DNA of 64,000 nt from Heliomarina sp018223035 (GCA_018223035.1 JAAEZD010000003.1:248001-312000), one strand, 5' to 3'. Positions 51,352-59,397 are shown, numbered from the stretch's first letter. The notes: generated from the letters alone by a model not told the origin. Made by a program: numbers and translations.

Positions 51352-51385
51352 GCTTCTTCTCGTTTCAAATACGGCCGCCGGAGGC
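51352..51385 (-). repeat. Short 3'-gene repeat, copy D
   Basis: Leftward it reads GCCTCCGGCGGCCGTATTTG followed by AAACGAGAAGAAGC. It matches copy E at 54900-54867 with one base difference. It starts 29 bases past the stop of the gene at 51414 and ends 12 bases before the AAA+ start, so its purine-rich end forms part of the ribosome binding region. Confidence 0.75.
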
Positions 51386-51413
51386 GGTCCCGTCCTCTAC
51401 GCAGGCGTGCCCC

Positions 51414-52541
51414 TCAGTACCGAAGCACCCGGCCACCCGCGCCCACCACGTATTTCCGCACCCCGTCGAACCCCGGCGGCGCCTGCTCGCTCAGCACCTG
51501 GAAAGGGCGTTGCGGCAATATGATCGACCGCTCGCTCGCGGTGGTTCCTGTTTCCGCTCCGCGCCCCGCGAATGGGTCCAGCGCGAACACCTCCCGCTCC
51601 ACGGTCGAAAACCACCCGGCCCGTTCCTCGATGACCCGCTCGCTCTCCAGATCCTCGCGGCTCCAGACCAGCGCCCAGTCCTGACCCTCGGGCGCCTCCG
51701 CATCCGCCAGAACCTGCCGCAACGGCCCGTGCTGATGGGTATAGGCATGTGAATACATCGGCCCGATATGGAACCGCTTCAGCCGCTTGGGATGCAGATC
51801 GTCGAAATCCGTGTCGAATCCCTTGGCAATGGTCAGCAGTTTCAACCCACCCAGCGACTGCGCCATCAGATGCGTCTGCACCTCGGGCCAGCGATACTGG
51901 TCCTTCGGCAAAGCCACCTTCCCGGTATCCTCAACCTCCATCAGGTAGACCACCGGCAGGTTGGTCTCGCTGTCATAAACCGCCCAGTGCAGCAGGAACC
52001 GCCGCCGTGTCTCGCCCAGATTGCGCAGCCAGAGGCTTTCCGGATCGTTGCGCAGCCAGAACAGGTGTCCGCGCAGCAGTTCCTCGTAGTAATTCCGCTG
52101 CGACAGCGCGAATTGCAGCTTCGTCGGCACCGACCGCTCGCCAATGATCTCGCGCAGCATCTGGTCCTTCAGCGCCGCCTCCGAGGGCATGTTCGCCAGA
52201 TGCGCCTGCGCCTGCTGGGCATCGTTTGCCATGGTCATCAATTCGGTCGCCACCGGAAAGCCGCTATCGGTGGTGTCGATGGTCAGCGAGCCAAAGAACC
52301 GCCCCGTATCGCGCCCCACCATCAGGTACTTCATCGACAGCGCCCGAAAGGTATAGGTCAGCGCCGTCACATAGCCGGTGAGCACCTTCACCTCTTCCCG
52401 GCTCAGCTCACCCTCGGCGGCCATCACACCGGCAACCCGTCCAAGATGCGCGGTGATCTCGGAAAACTTGCGGAAATAGCGGCGCGAGGCAAACCCATCA
52501 GAGATCCCGAACCGCTCCGCCGTGGTCTCAGACATGCTCAT
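51414..52541 (-). CDS. Protein of unknown function in the AAA+ array, 375 aa
   Basis: I do not recognise a family. The protein is soluble, begins MSMSETTAERFGISDGF, and has a helical N-terminal third (ITAHLGRVAGVMAAEGELSR) and a mixed middle (RRRFLLHWAVYDSETNLPVV). A C-terminal region has HIGPMYSHAYTHQHGPL, a His-rich stretch that could bind metal. It ends VVGAGGRVLRY. It lies between the coiled-coil gene (32 bases upstream) and the AAA+ gene (73 bases downstream) on the same strand. The start could also be a GTG at 52550. Confidence 0.72.
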   Translation of the reverse strand: MSMSETTAERFGISDGFASRRYFRKFSEITAHLGRVAGVMAAEGELSREEVKVLTGYVTALTYTFRALSMKYLMVGRDTGRFFGSLTIDTTDSGFPVATELMTMANDAQQAQAHLANMPSEAALKDQMLREIIGERSVPTKLQFALSQRNYYEELLRGHLFWLRNDPESLWLRNLGETRRRFLLHWAVYDSETNLPVVYLMEVEDTGKVALPKDQYRWPEVQTHLMAQSLGGLKLLTIAKGFDTDFDDLHPKRLKRFHIGPMYSHAYTHQHGPLRQVLADAEAPEGQDWALVWSREDLESERVIEERAGWFSTVEREVFALDPFAGRGAETGTTASERSIILPQRPFQVLSEQAPPGFDGVRKYVVGAGGRVLRY

Positions 52542-52573
52542 GCCCGCCACCCTGTCAGCCCGACCCGCATCGC

Positions 52574-53650
52574 TCAGCCGCCATAGAGGTTCTTGTCATG
52601 CTTTTCGACGATCTTCTGGAACCGCCGGGCAAAGCGTTCATCGGCGCGGGCCTTGGCCTCCTGCACCTTGCGCGCGAAAACCATGTGGTCCTCGTGGGCT
52701 TCCAGCATATCGGCCATCTTCTGGTTCGTCGCCGTCCCGATGGACGCCATGGCGGTCTGCGCTTCCTGGTCGGTTTTCACGCCGATCTCGTTGATCCGAT
52801 GCGCCACATCCTGCTGCTGCGCCGTCTTCAGCGATTTGGACAGGGCATCGTAAAGCACCACGCGCTGTTGCGTGTCGGTCTCCAGCTTGTTGATCAGCAC
52901 CATCTGCGTTGCCGCCTGGTTCTGAAGCGAATCTACCCAGGTCTTGCCCTTCTCTATGTATCGCTCCAGCGTCTGCGACCTCGCCAGCTTGACCTGCTCT
53001 TCCTGCACCATCGCGTTATACTGCTTGTTCAGATCGGCCAGCTCGGTTTCCAGCTTGGTGCGCGCGGCGGCATCCTGCTCCACGCTGATCTTGTTCTCAA
53101 GCGCGATGATCTTGGGATCCATCGCCAGAATATCGGCCCGCACCGTCTCAAGTTCCTGAACCGTGAATTCGCGGTCATCCAGCGTCTGGCTCAAGTTGGC
53201 TTCCACCTTGGTCTTCTGTTCCTCCAGCAGCGAAAGCTGGTTCTGGAGTAGTTTCACGATAGTATCGGACTTGGAAATCAGATCCTGCAGCTTGTCGTCG
53301 ATATTGGCGGCCCGGACCCGTTCCTGCCGCATCGAATCTGATTTTCCGCGCGAGAAGATGCCGACAAAGCTCTCCCAGCCGGTTTTGTTGCGCATCTCGT
53401 CGAAGTCACGCGAAAACCCCGAGGTCACATCGTCCAGTCCCATGATCAGCTCAGCGATATTGGCGTTCATCACCTCGGTATGGGCGTGCACATCCTCCAG
53501 CGTCGCATTCTCGATATCGATGCCCGAGGCCTCGCCTGCCTCGATCTTGGCGCGGGCGGCCTCGATCCGTCCGGTCACCGCCTGGATCTCGGCCTGGCTC
53601 TTCGCCACCTTCTCCTGGGATTCGCGCACCAGCGCGTCAAAATCGGCCAT
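52574..53650 (-). CDS. Long coiled-coil protein, first gene of the AAA+ array
   Basis: A 358-aa protein predicted to be almost wholly helical, with heptad-like Leu/Ala/Glu patterning from about residue 100 to 290 (LLQNQLSLLEEQKTKVEANL, LETELADLNKQYNAMVQEEQ). It has no signal peptide and no membrane helix. It loosely recalls TelA-type toxic anion resistance proteins, but I see no diagnostic motif. The ATG at 53650 has AGGAG 7 bases upstream. A long inverted repeat sits about 48 bases upstream of the start. Confidence 0.78.
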   Translation of the reverse strand: MADFDALVRESQEKVAKSQAEIQAVTGRIEAARAKIEAGEASGIDIENATLEDVHAHTEVMNANIAELIMGLDDVTSGFSRDFDEMRNKTGWESFVGIFSRGKSDSMRQERVRAANIDDKLQDLISKSDTIVKLLQNQLSLLEEQKTKVEANLSQTLDDREFTVQELETVRADILAMDPKIIALENKISVEQDAAARTKLETELADLNKQYNAMVQEEQVKLARSQTLERYIEKGKTWVDSLQNQAATQMVLINKLETDTQQRVVLYDALSKSLKTAQQQDVAHRINEIGVKTDQEAQTAMASIGTATNQKMADMLEAHEDHMVFARKVQEAKARADERFARRFQKIVEKHDKNLYGG

Positions 53651-53697
53651 CGAAAGCTCCTGCTGAATGAATGGTTTCAACGTATCTAGGTAATGTT

Positions 53698-53732
53698 ACG
53701 GGAATTTACATCCCCAGACATCGAATTCCCGT
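53698..53732. promoter_or_regulatory. Inverted repeat upstream of the AAA+ array
   Basis: ACGGGAATT-N17-AATTCCCGT, perfect 9-bp arms. It lies between the end of the MarR-type gene (53767) and the first gene of the array (53650). A leftward TTGACG overlaps the right arm and could serve as a -35 element. It may be an operator for the array. A terminator for the MarR gene is less likely, as no T run follows. Confidence 0.5.
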
Positions 53733-53766
53733 CAACAGTTGCAAATCCGGCCCGCCAAGCAAAGCC

Positions 53767-54219
53767 TTAACCGTCGTCGGCTGCCCGCCTCACATTGCCG
53801 ATCAGCCCGCGCAGATCCTCCTGAAAGCGCAGCAGCTCTGCCTCGCTGCGCCCGGTCGCCTCCATCAGACAGCGCTGTATCTCTCCCGCCGCGGCGCGCA
53901 TCTCGTCGCCTTCTGGTGTCAGCGAAATGTTCACCCGCCGCTCGTCGCCCGGATCCCGCCGCCGTGTGATCAACCCGGCAGCTTCCATCCGTTTCAGCAT
54001 CGGCGTCAGCGTATTGCTCTCCAGCCCCAGCCGCGCCCCGATCTCGCTCACGCTCAGCGGGTCTTTTTCCCACAGCCCCACCATCACGAGGTACTGCAGA
54101 TAGGTAAGCCCAAGGGGCGCCAGCAGAGGCTTGTATACCCGGTGCACGGCCTGGTTCGCGGCGTAGAGATCCAGGCAGAGCATGTGCTGCAAAAGAGGCT
54201 GCATCGTTTTGTCATCCAT
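53767..54219 (-). CDS. ohrR: MarR family regulator, likely OhrR
   Basis: A 150-aa winged-helix protein. The N-terminal MLCLDLYAANQAVHRVYKPL carries the reactive Cys (about residue 15) expected in OhrR, and the DNA-binding part is VSEIGARLGLESNTLTPMLK with wing RRDPGDERRVNISLTPEG. OhrR represses ohr until the cysteine is oxidised by organic hydroperoxide. It is divergent from an ohr gene, with palindromes between, which supports the assignment. Confidence 0.9.
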   Translation of the reverse strand: MDDKTMQPLLQHMLCLDLYAANQAVHRVYKPLLAPLGLTYLQYLVMVGLWEKDPLSVSEIGARLGLESNTLTPMLKRMEAAGLITRRRDPGDERRVNISLTPEGDEMRAAAGEIQRCLMEATGRSEAELLRFQEDLRGLIGNVRRAADDG

Positions 54220-54264
54220 CCCGCAAATCTATCCGAGGCCAGGGTTTCACGCAAGTTTGACTTT

Positions 54265-54292
54265 ATAATCTTACGATTATATCGTACACGAT
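54265..54292. promoter_or_regulatory. Adjacent palindromes in the ohrR-ohr gap, likely OhrR operator
   Basis: ATAATC-TTAC-GATTAT (54265-54280) is followed at once by ATCGT-AC-ACGAT (54281-54292). Both are perfect palindromes in an AT-rich 103-base divergent gap. The region probably holds both promoters and the OhrR site. It does not match the textbook TACAATT/AATTGTA box, so the recognised arm sequence may differ. Confidence 0.6.
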
Positions 54293-54322
54293 TTAAAGAC
54301 TGATCCAAGAAAGGAACCAGCC

Positions 54323-54751
54323 ATGCCCGATAAGATTCTCTACAAGACAGCCGCAACCGCGTCCGGCGATGGCCGCAACGGCAAGGTCGCACTTGACGAT
54401 TCGTCCTTCACCGCCGATCTCGCCACGCCTAAAGAACTCGGCGGCGCCGGCGGCGACCAGCTCAATCCAGAAAAAATGTTCGCGATGGGATACGCGGCCT
54501 GTTTCCTGAGCGCCCTGCGCCATGTCGCCAGCGCCAAGAAGATCAAAGTTCCGGATGAGGCCACCGTAAACACCGAGGTCGGCATTGGGCCGAACGGTTC
54601 CGGCGGCTTCGGCCTGGATGTCTCGATCAGCGTCTCCCTCCCGGGGCTGGACGCGGATGTCGCGCAGGATCTGGTCGATACCGCCCACGCGGTCTGCCCC
54701 TATTCCAACGCGACCCGCAACAATCTCGACATCAAACCGGTCCTCGCCTGA
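54323..54751 (+). CDS. ohr: Organic hydroperoxide resistance protein Ohr
   Basis: A 142-aa thiol peroxidase of the Ohr/OsmC family. The two redox cysteines are in AACFLSALRHVAS and VCPYSNATRN, with the conserved Arg in the N-terminal domain. It reduces organic hydroperoxides using lipoylated proteins as electron donors. GAAAGGA is upstream of the ATG. It is divergent from the MarR/OhrR gene. Confidence 0.95.
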   Translation: MPDKILYKTAATASGDGRNGKVALDDSSFTADLATPKELGGAGGDQLNPEKMFAMGYAACFLSALRHVASAKKIKVPDEATVNTEVGIGPNGSGGFGLDVSISVSLPGLDADVAQDLVDTAHAVCPYSNATRNNLDIKPVLA

Positions 54752-54805
54752 AACCGGTCAGGGTGGCGCAATAATCCGCGTCACCCCCGATGCTGCACCG
54801 CGGCG

Positions 54806-54832
54806 GTGTACAGGGGGTGTACAGCCTGTGTA
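54806..54832. repeat. GTGTACAG direct repeat
   Basis: GTGTACAG occurs at 54806-54813 and again at 54817-54824, followed by a related CTGTGTA. The palindrome CACCG-CGG-CGGTG abuts it on the left. The remainder of the gap between ohr (54751) and repeat E holds nothing coding. Function unknown. Confidence 0.5.
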
Positions 54833-54866
54833 TGCATATCACCCCCCGAATTCTGTCGCACGCCCC

Positions 54867-54919
54867 GCTTCTTCTCGGTTCAAATACGGCCGCCGGAGGC
54901 ATGGCCGCAAAGCGGCCAT
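54867..54919 (-). repeat. 3'-gene stem-loop repeat, copy E
   Basis: Leftward it begins with the hairpin ATGGCCGC-TTT-GCGGCCAT (54919-54901). It continues GCCTCCGGCGGCCGTATTTG and then AACCGAGAAGAAGC. The latter part (54900-54867) matches copy D with one base difference. It starts 6 bases past the creatinase stop in the creatinase sense and may act in 3'-end formation. Confidence 0.75.
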
Positions 54920-54924
54920 TTCGC

Positions 54925-56133
54925 TCACCCCACCACGTTGGACTCCGGCCCATAGGGAAAGCCGGTGATGTCCTCATTGCCGTCTTCGGTGATGACGAGA
55001 ATATCGTGCTCGCGGTACCCGCCTGCGCCGGGCTGGCCCTCGGGAATGGTTAGCATCGGCTCCATGGAAATCACCATGCCCGGTTCGAGCACCGTGTCGA
55101 TATCCTCGCGTAACTCCAGACCCGCCTCGCGTCCGTAGAAATGGCTCAGCACGCCAAAGGAATGGCCATAGCCAAAGGTCCGGTATTGCAGCAGGTCGCG
55201 CTCGGCGAGAAACGCGTTGATCTCGCCAGTGACCGCGGCGCAGCTTACCCCCGGCTTCAAAAGGCTCATCCCGTATTCATGGGCCGCCACGTTGGCCTCC
55301 CAGACTTTGAGAGAGGCTTCGTCGACCTCGCCAAGGAACAGCGTACGTTCCAGCGCCGTGTAATAGCCCGAGATCATCGGGAAAGTATTCAGCGACAGGA
55401 TATCGCCCCGCTGCAAGACCCGCCCGGTTACGGGGTTATGGGCGCCATCCGTGTTCAGCCCCGACTGGAACCAGACCCATGTATCGCGATATTCCGCATC
55501 GGGAAACCGGCTTGCGATCTCAAGCTCCATCGCGTCTCGTCCGGCCATTGCCACGTCGATCTCACGAACGCCTTCCCGGATCGCATCACGGACGGCATAG
55601 CCGCCCACATCCGCCACCGCCGCCCCGGCGCGGATCAACTCGATCTCCGCCGGAGACTTGTACATCCGCTGGTTCATCGTCGTATAGCTAAGGTCAAGCA
55701 TGGTCAGCGGCTGCAGGAAATCCTCGAGCTTGTCGCGCTGCATCAGCGTCAGGTGATCGCCCTCATACCCCACGATCGCGCCGGTCCCGGTGACCGACAG
55801 CACCGCGCGCCAGAAATTGTCGCGGGTCCAGTCCGTATAGGTGATGTTATCGCAGAAAGAGCGCCGCCACGGCTGGCCCGCATCGATTCCGGCGCTGATC
55901 GTGACACAGTCGGTCTCGGTCACGATCAGCCCGTATGGCCGCCCGAAGGAGCAATAGAGAAACCCCGAATAATAGGCGATGTTATGCATCGAGGTGAAAA
56001 CCGCGACCGTGGCCCCGGCGCTTTCCATGCGCTCGCGCAGCTCTTCAAGACGGTCTTCGTATTCTTCCACGGCAAACGGCAGCGCAGCCTTTTCGCCATT
56101 GTGAAAGCGGTGAAATTCCGGACGTGTGGTCAC
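54925..56133 (-). CDS. Creatinase (creatine amidinohydrolase)
   Basis: A 402-aa member of the M24 pita-bread fold that hydrolyses creatine to sarcosine and urea. It matches what I recall of Pseudomonas creatinase nearly end to end: FTSMHNIAYYSGFLYCSFGR, DAGQPWRR, WFQSGLNTDGAHNPVTGR with the catalytic His, FGYGHSFGVLSHFYGREAG and a C-terminal FPYGPESN block. GTG at 56133 with AAGGAGG upstream gives the family length. No creatininase or sarcosine oxidase gene is in the window, so downstream steps must be encoded elsewhere. Confidence 0.92.
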   Translation of the reverse strand: MTTRPEFHRFHNGEKAALPFAVEEYEDRLEELRERMESAGATVAVFTSMHNIAYYSGFLYCSFGRPYGLIVTETDCVTISAGIDAGQPWRRSFCDNITYTDWTRDNFWRAVLSVTGTGAIVGYEGDHLTLMQRDKLEDFLQPLTMLDLSYTTMNQRMYKSPAEIELIRAGAAVADVGGYAVRDAIREGVREIDVAMAGRDAMELEIASRFPDAEYRDTWVWFQSGLNTDGAHNPVTGRVLQRGDILSLNTFPMISGYYTALERTLFLGEVDEASLKVWEANVAAHEYGMSLLKPGVSCAAVTGEINAFLAERDLLQYRTFGYGHSFGVLSHFYGREAGLELREDIDTVLEPGMVISMEPMLTIPEGQPGAGGYREHDILVITEDGNEDITGFPYGPESNVVG

Positions 56134-56315
56134 AGCGACCCTCCTTTTCAGAAAGGTCCCGGCGTGCAGGACAGGGAAAACCGGGCCCATCGTTTAGATG
56201 TGGCGACGCCATCGCCTTGCCCGGTCAAGCTATAGCCACGCGCGGCCCCGGCAGGCAAGCCCGGATGCCGGGGCCGACGCATTTTCAGATCGTTCTACCG
56301 GGGCTTTGCACGGGA

Positions 56316-57110
56316 TCAGGCCGGTGTCGTCAGCGTCTTGACCAGCGCATCCTGCGGATCGGCCAGCGCGTCGATCACGTCAAAATGATGTTTGCCCGGT
56401 ACGATGACATTACCGCAGGCCCACGCCTCGGCAAGCCAGCGGGCCTGATCGAGAAAGGCAGGCCGTTCGTCAGCCCCGACCCAGACGGTCGCGGGCACGT
56501 CGGGCACGGGTTGGGCAATCGTGCTTTCCGCCCAGGCCTCGGCCTCGTCCAGACGCAGGTTTTCATTCATCGACGTCCTGAGCAGTGGTCTCAGGTCGGT
56601 CAACGGTGAAATCGGCACCACATGGGTGATGCGCTCGGCGACCTCCGGTGGCAGCATTTCTGGGGCCAGCATCCGCGCGACAAGGTGTCCGCCGGCGGAA
56701 TGCCCCGTCAGCGCAATCGGCCCCGGAACCATTTCCGCAATCTTCTGAACGGCTTGGGCGATCTGAAGAGTAATCTCTGAAATCCGGACCGACGGGCACA
56801 GATCGTAGGAGGGCAGGGCGACCGCCCATCCCTTTTCCAGCGGACCGGCTGCCAGATGCGACCAGGTGGAGGCGTCGAAATTCAGCCAGTACCCGCCGTG
56901 CACGAAGATCACGATGCCCTTAGGTGTGCCCTCTGGCAGGAACAGATCGAACCGGTGTCGGTCACCCGGGCCGTAAGGCTGGCCCAGCCGCGCGCGGCCT
57001 TGCGCCTCCATCTTGTCGCGAAACGCTTGCGCGGCCTCGTTCCAGCGCGGCGGATAGGTTTCCGCCCCCGCGATATGAGCGCCATTTGCATAGGCGTCGT
57101 CGAGTTCCAT
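56316..57110 (-). CDS. Alpha/beta hydrolase, arylformamidase-like esterase
   Basis: A 264-aa alpha/beta hydrolase. The oxyanion-hole motif is VHGGYW, the nucleophile elbow GHSAGG, with the acid near VWVGADERPAF and the His in GKHHFDV. HGGYW plus GHSAGG is typical of kynurenine formamidase-like esterases, but other esterase activities are possible. The ATG at 57110 has AAGGAA upstream. It lies 183 bases upstream of the creatinase gene on the same strand and is divergent from gabD. Confidence 0.88.
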   Translation of the reverse strand: MELDDAYANGAHIAGAETYPPRWNEAAQAFRDKMEAQGRARLGQPYGPGDRHRFDLFLPEGTPKGIVIFVHGGYWLNFDASTWSHLAAGPLEKGWAVALPSYDLCPSVRISEITLQIAQAVQKIAEMVPGPIALTGHSAGGHLVARMLAPEMLPPEVAERITHVVPISPLTDLRPLLRTSMNENLRLDEAEAWAESTIAQPVPDVPATVWVGADERPAFLDQARWLAEAWACGNVIVPGKHHFDVIDALADPQDALVKTLTTPA

Positions 57111-57195
57111 CTGTACTTCCTTTGCTGTTCGTCTGGACAATTCATGCCGCAGATGCTTCAGCTTCGCGAGTAATTATTGTCTGATGGAGGCTCTC

Positions 57196-58671
57196 ATGCT
57201 CGACACGACCACTGATCTCAAATCCCTCTTGAAAGACCCCGACCTGCTGGTGACCAAGGCTTATGTCGGCGGCAAGTGGATCGATGGCGCCGATGGCACG
57301 TTCGACGTGTACAATCCGGCGCGTGGGGATGTCATTGCGCAAGTCGCCGACCTGAGCCGGGAACAGGTCGCCGAAGCCATCGATACCGCCTATGCCGCGC
57401 AAAAGGAATGGGCTGCGATGACCGGCAAGGAACGCGCCGGTATCCTGCGCAAATGGTTCGACCTGATGATGGAGAACCAGGACGATCTGGGCACCATCCT
57501 GACCGCCGAGCAGGGCAAACCGCTGGCCGAGGCCAAGGGTGAAATCGCCTACGGCGCATCCTTCATTGAATTCTTCGGCGAAGAGGCCAAGCGGGTTTAC
57601 GGGGAGACCATCCCCGGCCACCAGCGCGACAAGCGCATCACCGTGATCAAGCAGCCCATTGGCGTGGCCGCCTCGATCACGCCGTGGAACTTTCCGAACG
57701 CGATGATCACCCGAAAGGCTGCACCGGCGCTGGCTGCGGGTTGTTCCTTTGTCGCCCGTCCTGCGGCGGAAACCCCGCTGAGCGCGCTGGTCATGGGTGT
57801 GCTGGCCGAACGGGCCGGTATCCCGGCGGGCGTGTTCAACGTGGTGCCGTCGTCGTCTTCCTCGGCCGTTGGCAAGGAATTCTGCGAGAACGGCAAGGTG
57901 CGCAAGCTGACCTTTACCGGTTCGACCGAGGTGGGTCGTATCCTGCTGAAGCAGGCGGCGGACAACGTGATGAAATGCTCGATGGAACTGGGCGGCAATG
58001 CGCCCTTTATCGTGTTCGACGACGCCGATCTGGATGCGGCGGTCGAAGGCGCGATCATGTGCAAGTTCCGCAACAACGGCCAGACCTGCGTCTGCGCCAA
58101 CCGGATCTATGTGCAGTCGGGAATTTACGATGCTTTTGCCGCCAAGCTGAAAGAACGTGTCAGCCAGATGAAAGTTGGCGACGGTCTTGAGGATGGGACG
58201 GACCTTGGTCCGCTGATCACCCCGGCAGCCGGTGAAAAGGTGCAGGAGCACATCAAGGATGCGCTGGCCAAAGGCGCGCAGATCCTGCTCGGCAGCGAGG
58301 AAAAGAACATGGACGGCAACTTCCTCGCGCCGACAATCGTTACCGGCGTCACGCAACAGATGAAGGTTGCAACCGAGGAAACCTTTGGCCCGCTCGCACC
58401 ACTCTTCAAGTTCGATGATGTGGATGACGTGATCGAGATGGCGAATGACACGATCTTTGGTCTGGCGAGCTATTTCTACGCCAAGGATCTGAGCCGCGTG
58501 TATAAGGTCGCCGAGGCGCTGGAATACGGGATCGTCGGTGTGAATACGGGCATCATCTCGACCGAGGTCGCGCCGTTTGGCGGGGTCAAGCAATCGGGTC
58601 TTGGCCGCGAAGGCAGCCATCATGGGATCGAGGATTACCTCGAGATGAAATACATCTGCATGAGCGTCTGA
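57196..58671 (+). CDS. gabD: NAD(P)-dependent succinate-semialdehyde dehydrogenase
   Basis: A 491-aa aldehyde dehydrogenase. The catalytic Glu is in MELGGNAPFIVFDDADLDAA, and the catalytic Cys in NNGQTCVCANRIYVQ; the second Cys after it is characteristic of GabD, where it can form a redox switch. The start region NPARGDVIAQVADLSREQV fits GabD. It converts succinate semialdehyde to succinate at the end of the GABA route. The ATG at 57196 has GGAGG five bases upstream; an ATG at 57184 is the alternative. A perfect terminator follows. Confidence 0.93.
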   Translation: MLDTTTDLKSLLKDPDLLVTKAYVGGKWIDGADGTFDVYNPARGDVIAQVADLSREQVAEAIDTAYAAQKEWAAMTGKERAGILRKWFDLMMENQDDLGTILTAEQGKPLAEAKGEIAYGASFIEFFGEEAKRVYGETIPGHQRDKRITVIKQPIGVAASITPWNFPNAMITRKAAPALAAGCSFVARPAAETPLSALVMGVLAERAGIPAGVFNVVPSSSSSAVGKEFCENGKVRKLTFTGSTEVGRILLKQAADNVMKCSMELGGNAPFIVFDDADLDAAVEGAIMCKFRNNGQTCVCANRIYVQSGIYDAFAAKLKERVSQMKVGDGLEDGTDLGPLITPAAGEKVQEHIKDALAKGAQILLGSEEKNMDGNFLAPTIVTGVTQQMKVATEETFGPLAPLFKFDDVDDVIEMANDTIFGLASYFYAKDLSRVYKVAEALEYGIVGVNTGIISTEVAPFGGVKQSGLGREGSHHGIEDYLEMKYICMSV

Positions 58672-58680
58672 GCACGCACA

Positions 58681-58709
58681 AAAAAAGGGGCCGAAAGGCC
58701 CCTTTTTTC
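58681..58709. terminator. Bidirectional intrinsic terminator after gabD
   Basis: AAAAAAGGGGCC-GAAA-GGCCCCTTTTTT, a perfect 12-bp stem with a stable GAAA loop, A run on one side and T run on the other. It serves both gabD and the convergent PRC-barrel gene. Confidence 0.95.
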
Positions 58710-58729
58710 TTAGGAGTAGCTTGGGAGAG

Positions 58730-59266
58730 TTAGTCCCAGAAGCCTTCGTCAACTTCGGGCAGCTCTTCCAGTTGCTCTTCGTTCAGACGCGTCACGAAAG
58801 CATAGGTTTTGTCGTCGACAGGGACGAGGTTCACGTCGTCGATCGAGATCAGGACGTGCTTGTCGCCGATGTCGAGGAAACCGCCCACTTCGCCGACGAT
58901 GCCAATCATCTGGCCGTCTTTGGAGAGAATGATGTCTTCGATTTCACCGATTTCATTCCAGTCAGCGCCAACTTCGTTGTAACGCATGTCGGGATCCCAG
59001 CCTTCATCATCGGCTTCGTTCATCGTGTAGATGTTGCCGCCAGTGATATCGCGGGTACGGATCAGGTTGCCCTTCATCGAGTCCAGATCGACATTCTGCA
59101 TCGAATCGCGGTGCATCGGGCTGTTGGACATTTCCGTTTCAGCGGCATTCGGTTCCGCTTCGTTCATCGTGCTCGTGCTGGTCGTCGTGGTTTCGGCGAT
59201 GGCGCCGGCGGCAGCCAGAGTCAGAGCAAGCGTGCTGGCGGTAAGGGTTTTGTAATTGAAGTTCAT
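58730..59266 (-). CDS. Exported PRC-barrel domain protein
   Basis: A 178-aa protein with a signal peptide ending near residue 24 (AAAGAIAE), a low-complexity Thr/Ser and Asn/Glu-rich linker, and a C-terminal PRC-barrel (residues about 70-160, with IGEIEDIILSKDGQMIGIVG). The mature protein is strongly acidic. PRC barrels mediate protein binding; exported versions are common in alphaproteobacteria without known roles. AGGAGG precedes the ATG. It is monocistronic between two terminators. Confidence 0.88.
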   Translation of the reverse strand: MNFNYKTLTASTLALTLAAAGAIAETTTTSTSTMNEAEPNAAETEMSNSPMHRDSMQNVDLDSMKGNLIRTRDITGGNIYTMNEADDEGWDPDMRYNEVGADWNEIGEIEDIILSKDGQMIGIVGEVGGFLDIGDKHVLISIDDVNLVPVDDKTYAFVTRLNEEQLEELPEVDEGFWD

Positions 59267-59397
59267 TTTAAACTCCTCCTTTGTATTTCCATTGGGGTAA
59301 CAACGTGACCCACCCGCAAGTGTTCCAAAATTAAAGCTATTTTATTGAACCTGCCTCCTCGCAATCCTGAAAGGGTTTCGGAAAAGCTTTCGAAAAC

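Noticed and set aside
52574..53650. Coiled-coil protein as TelA toxic anion resistance protein
   Set aside because: The similarity is only in helical, coiled-coil character. No TelA-specific motif could be identified.
57142..58752. Leftward open frame opposite gabD
   Set aside because: It is antisense to an enzyme with intact catalytic residues and runs through a bidirectional terminator.
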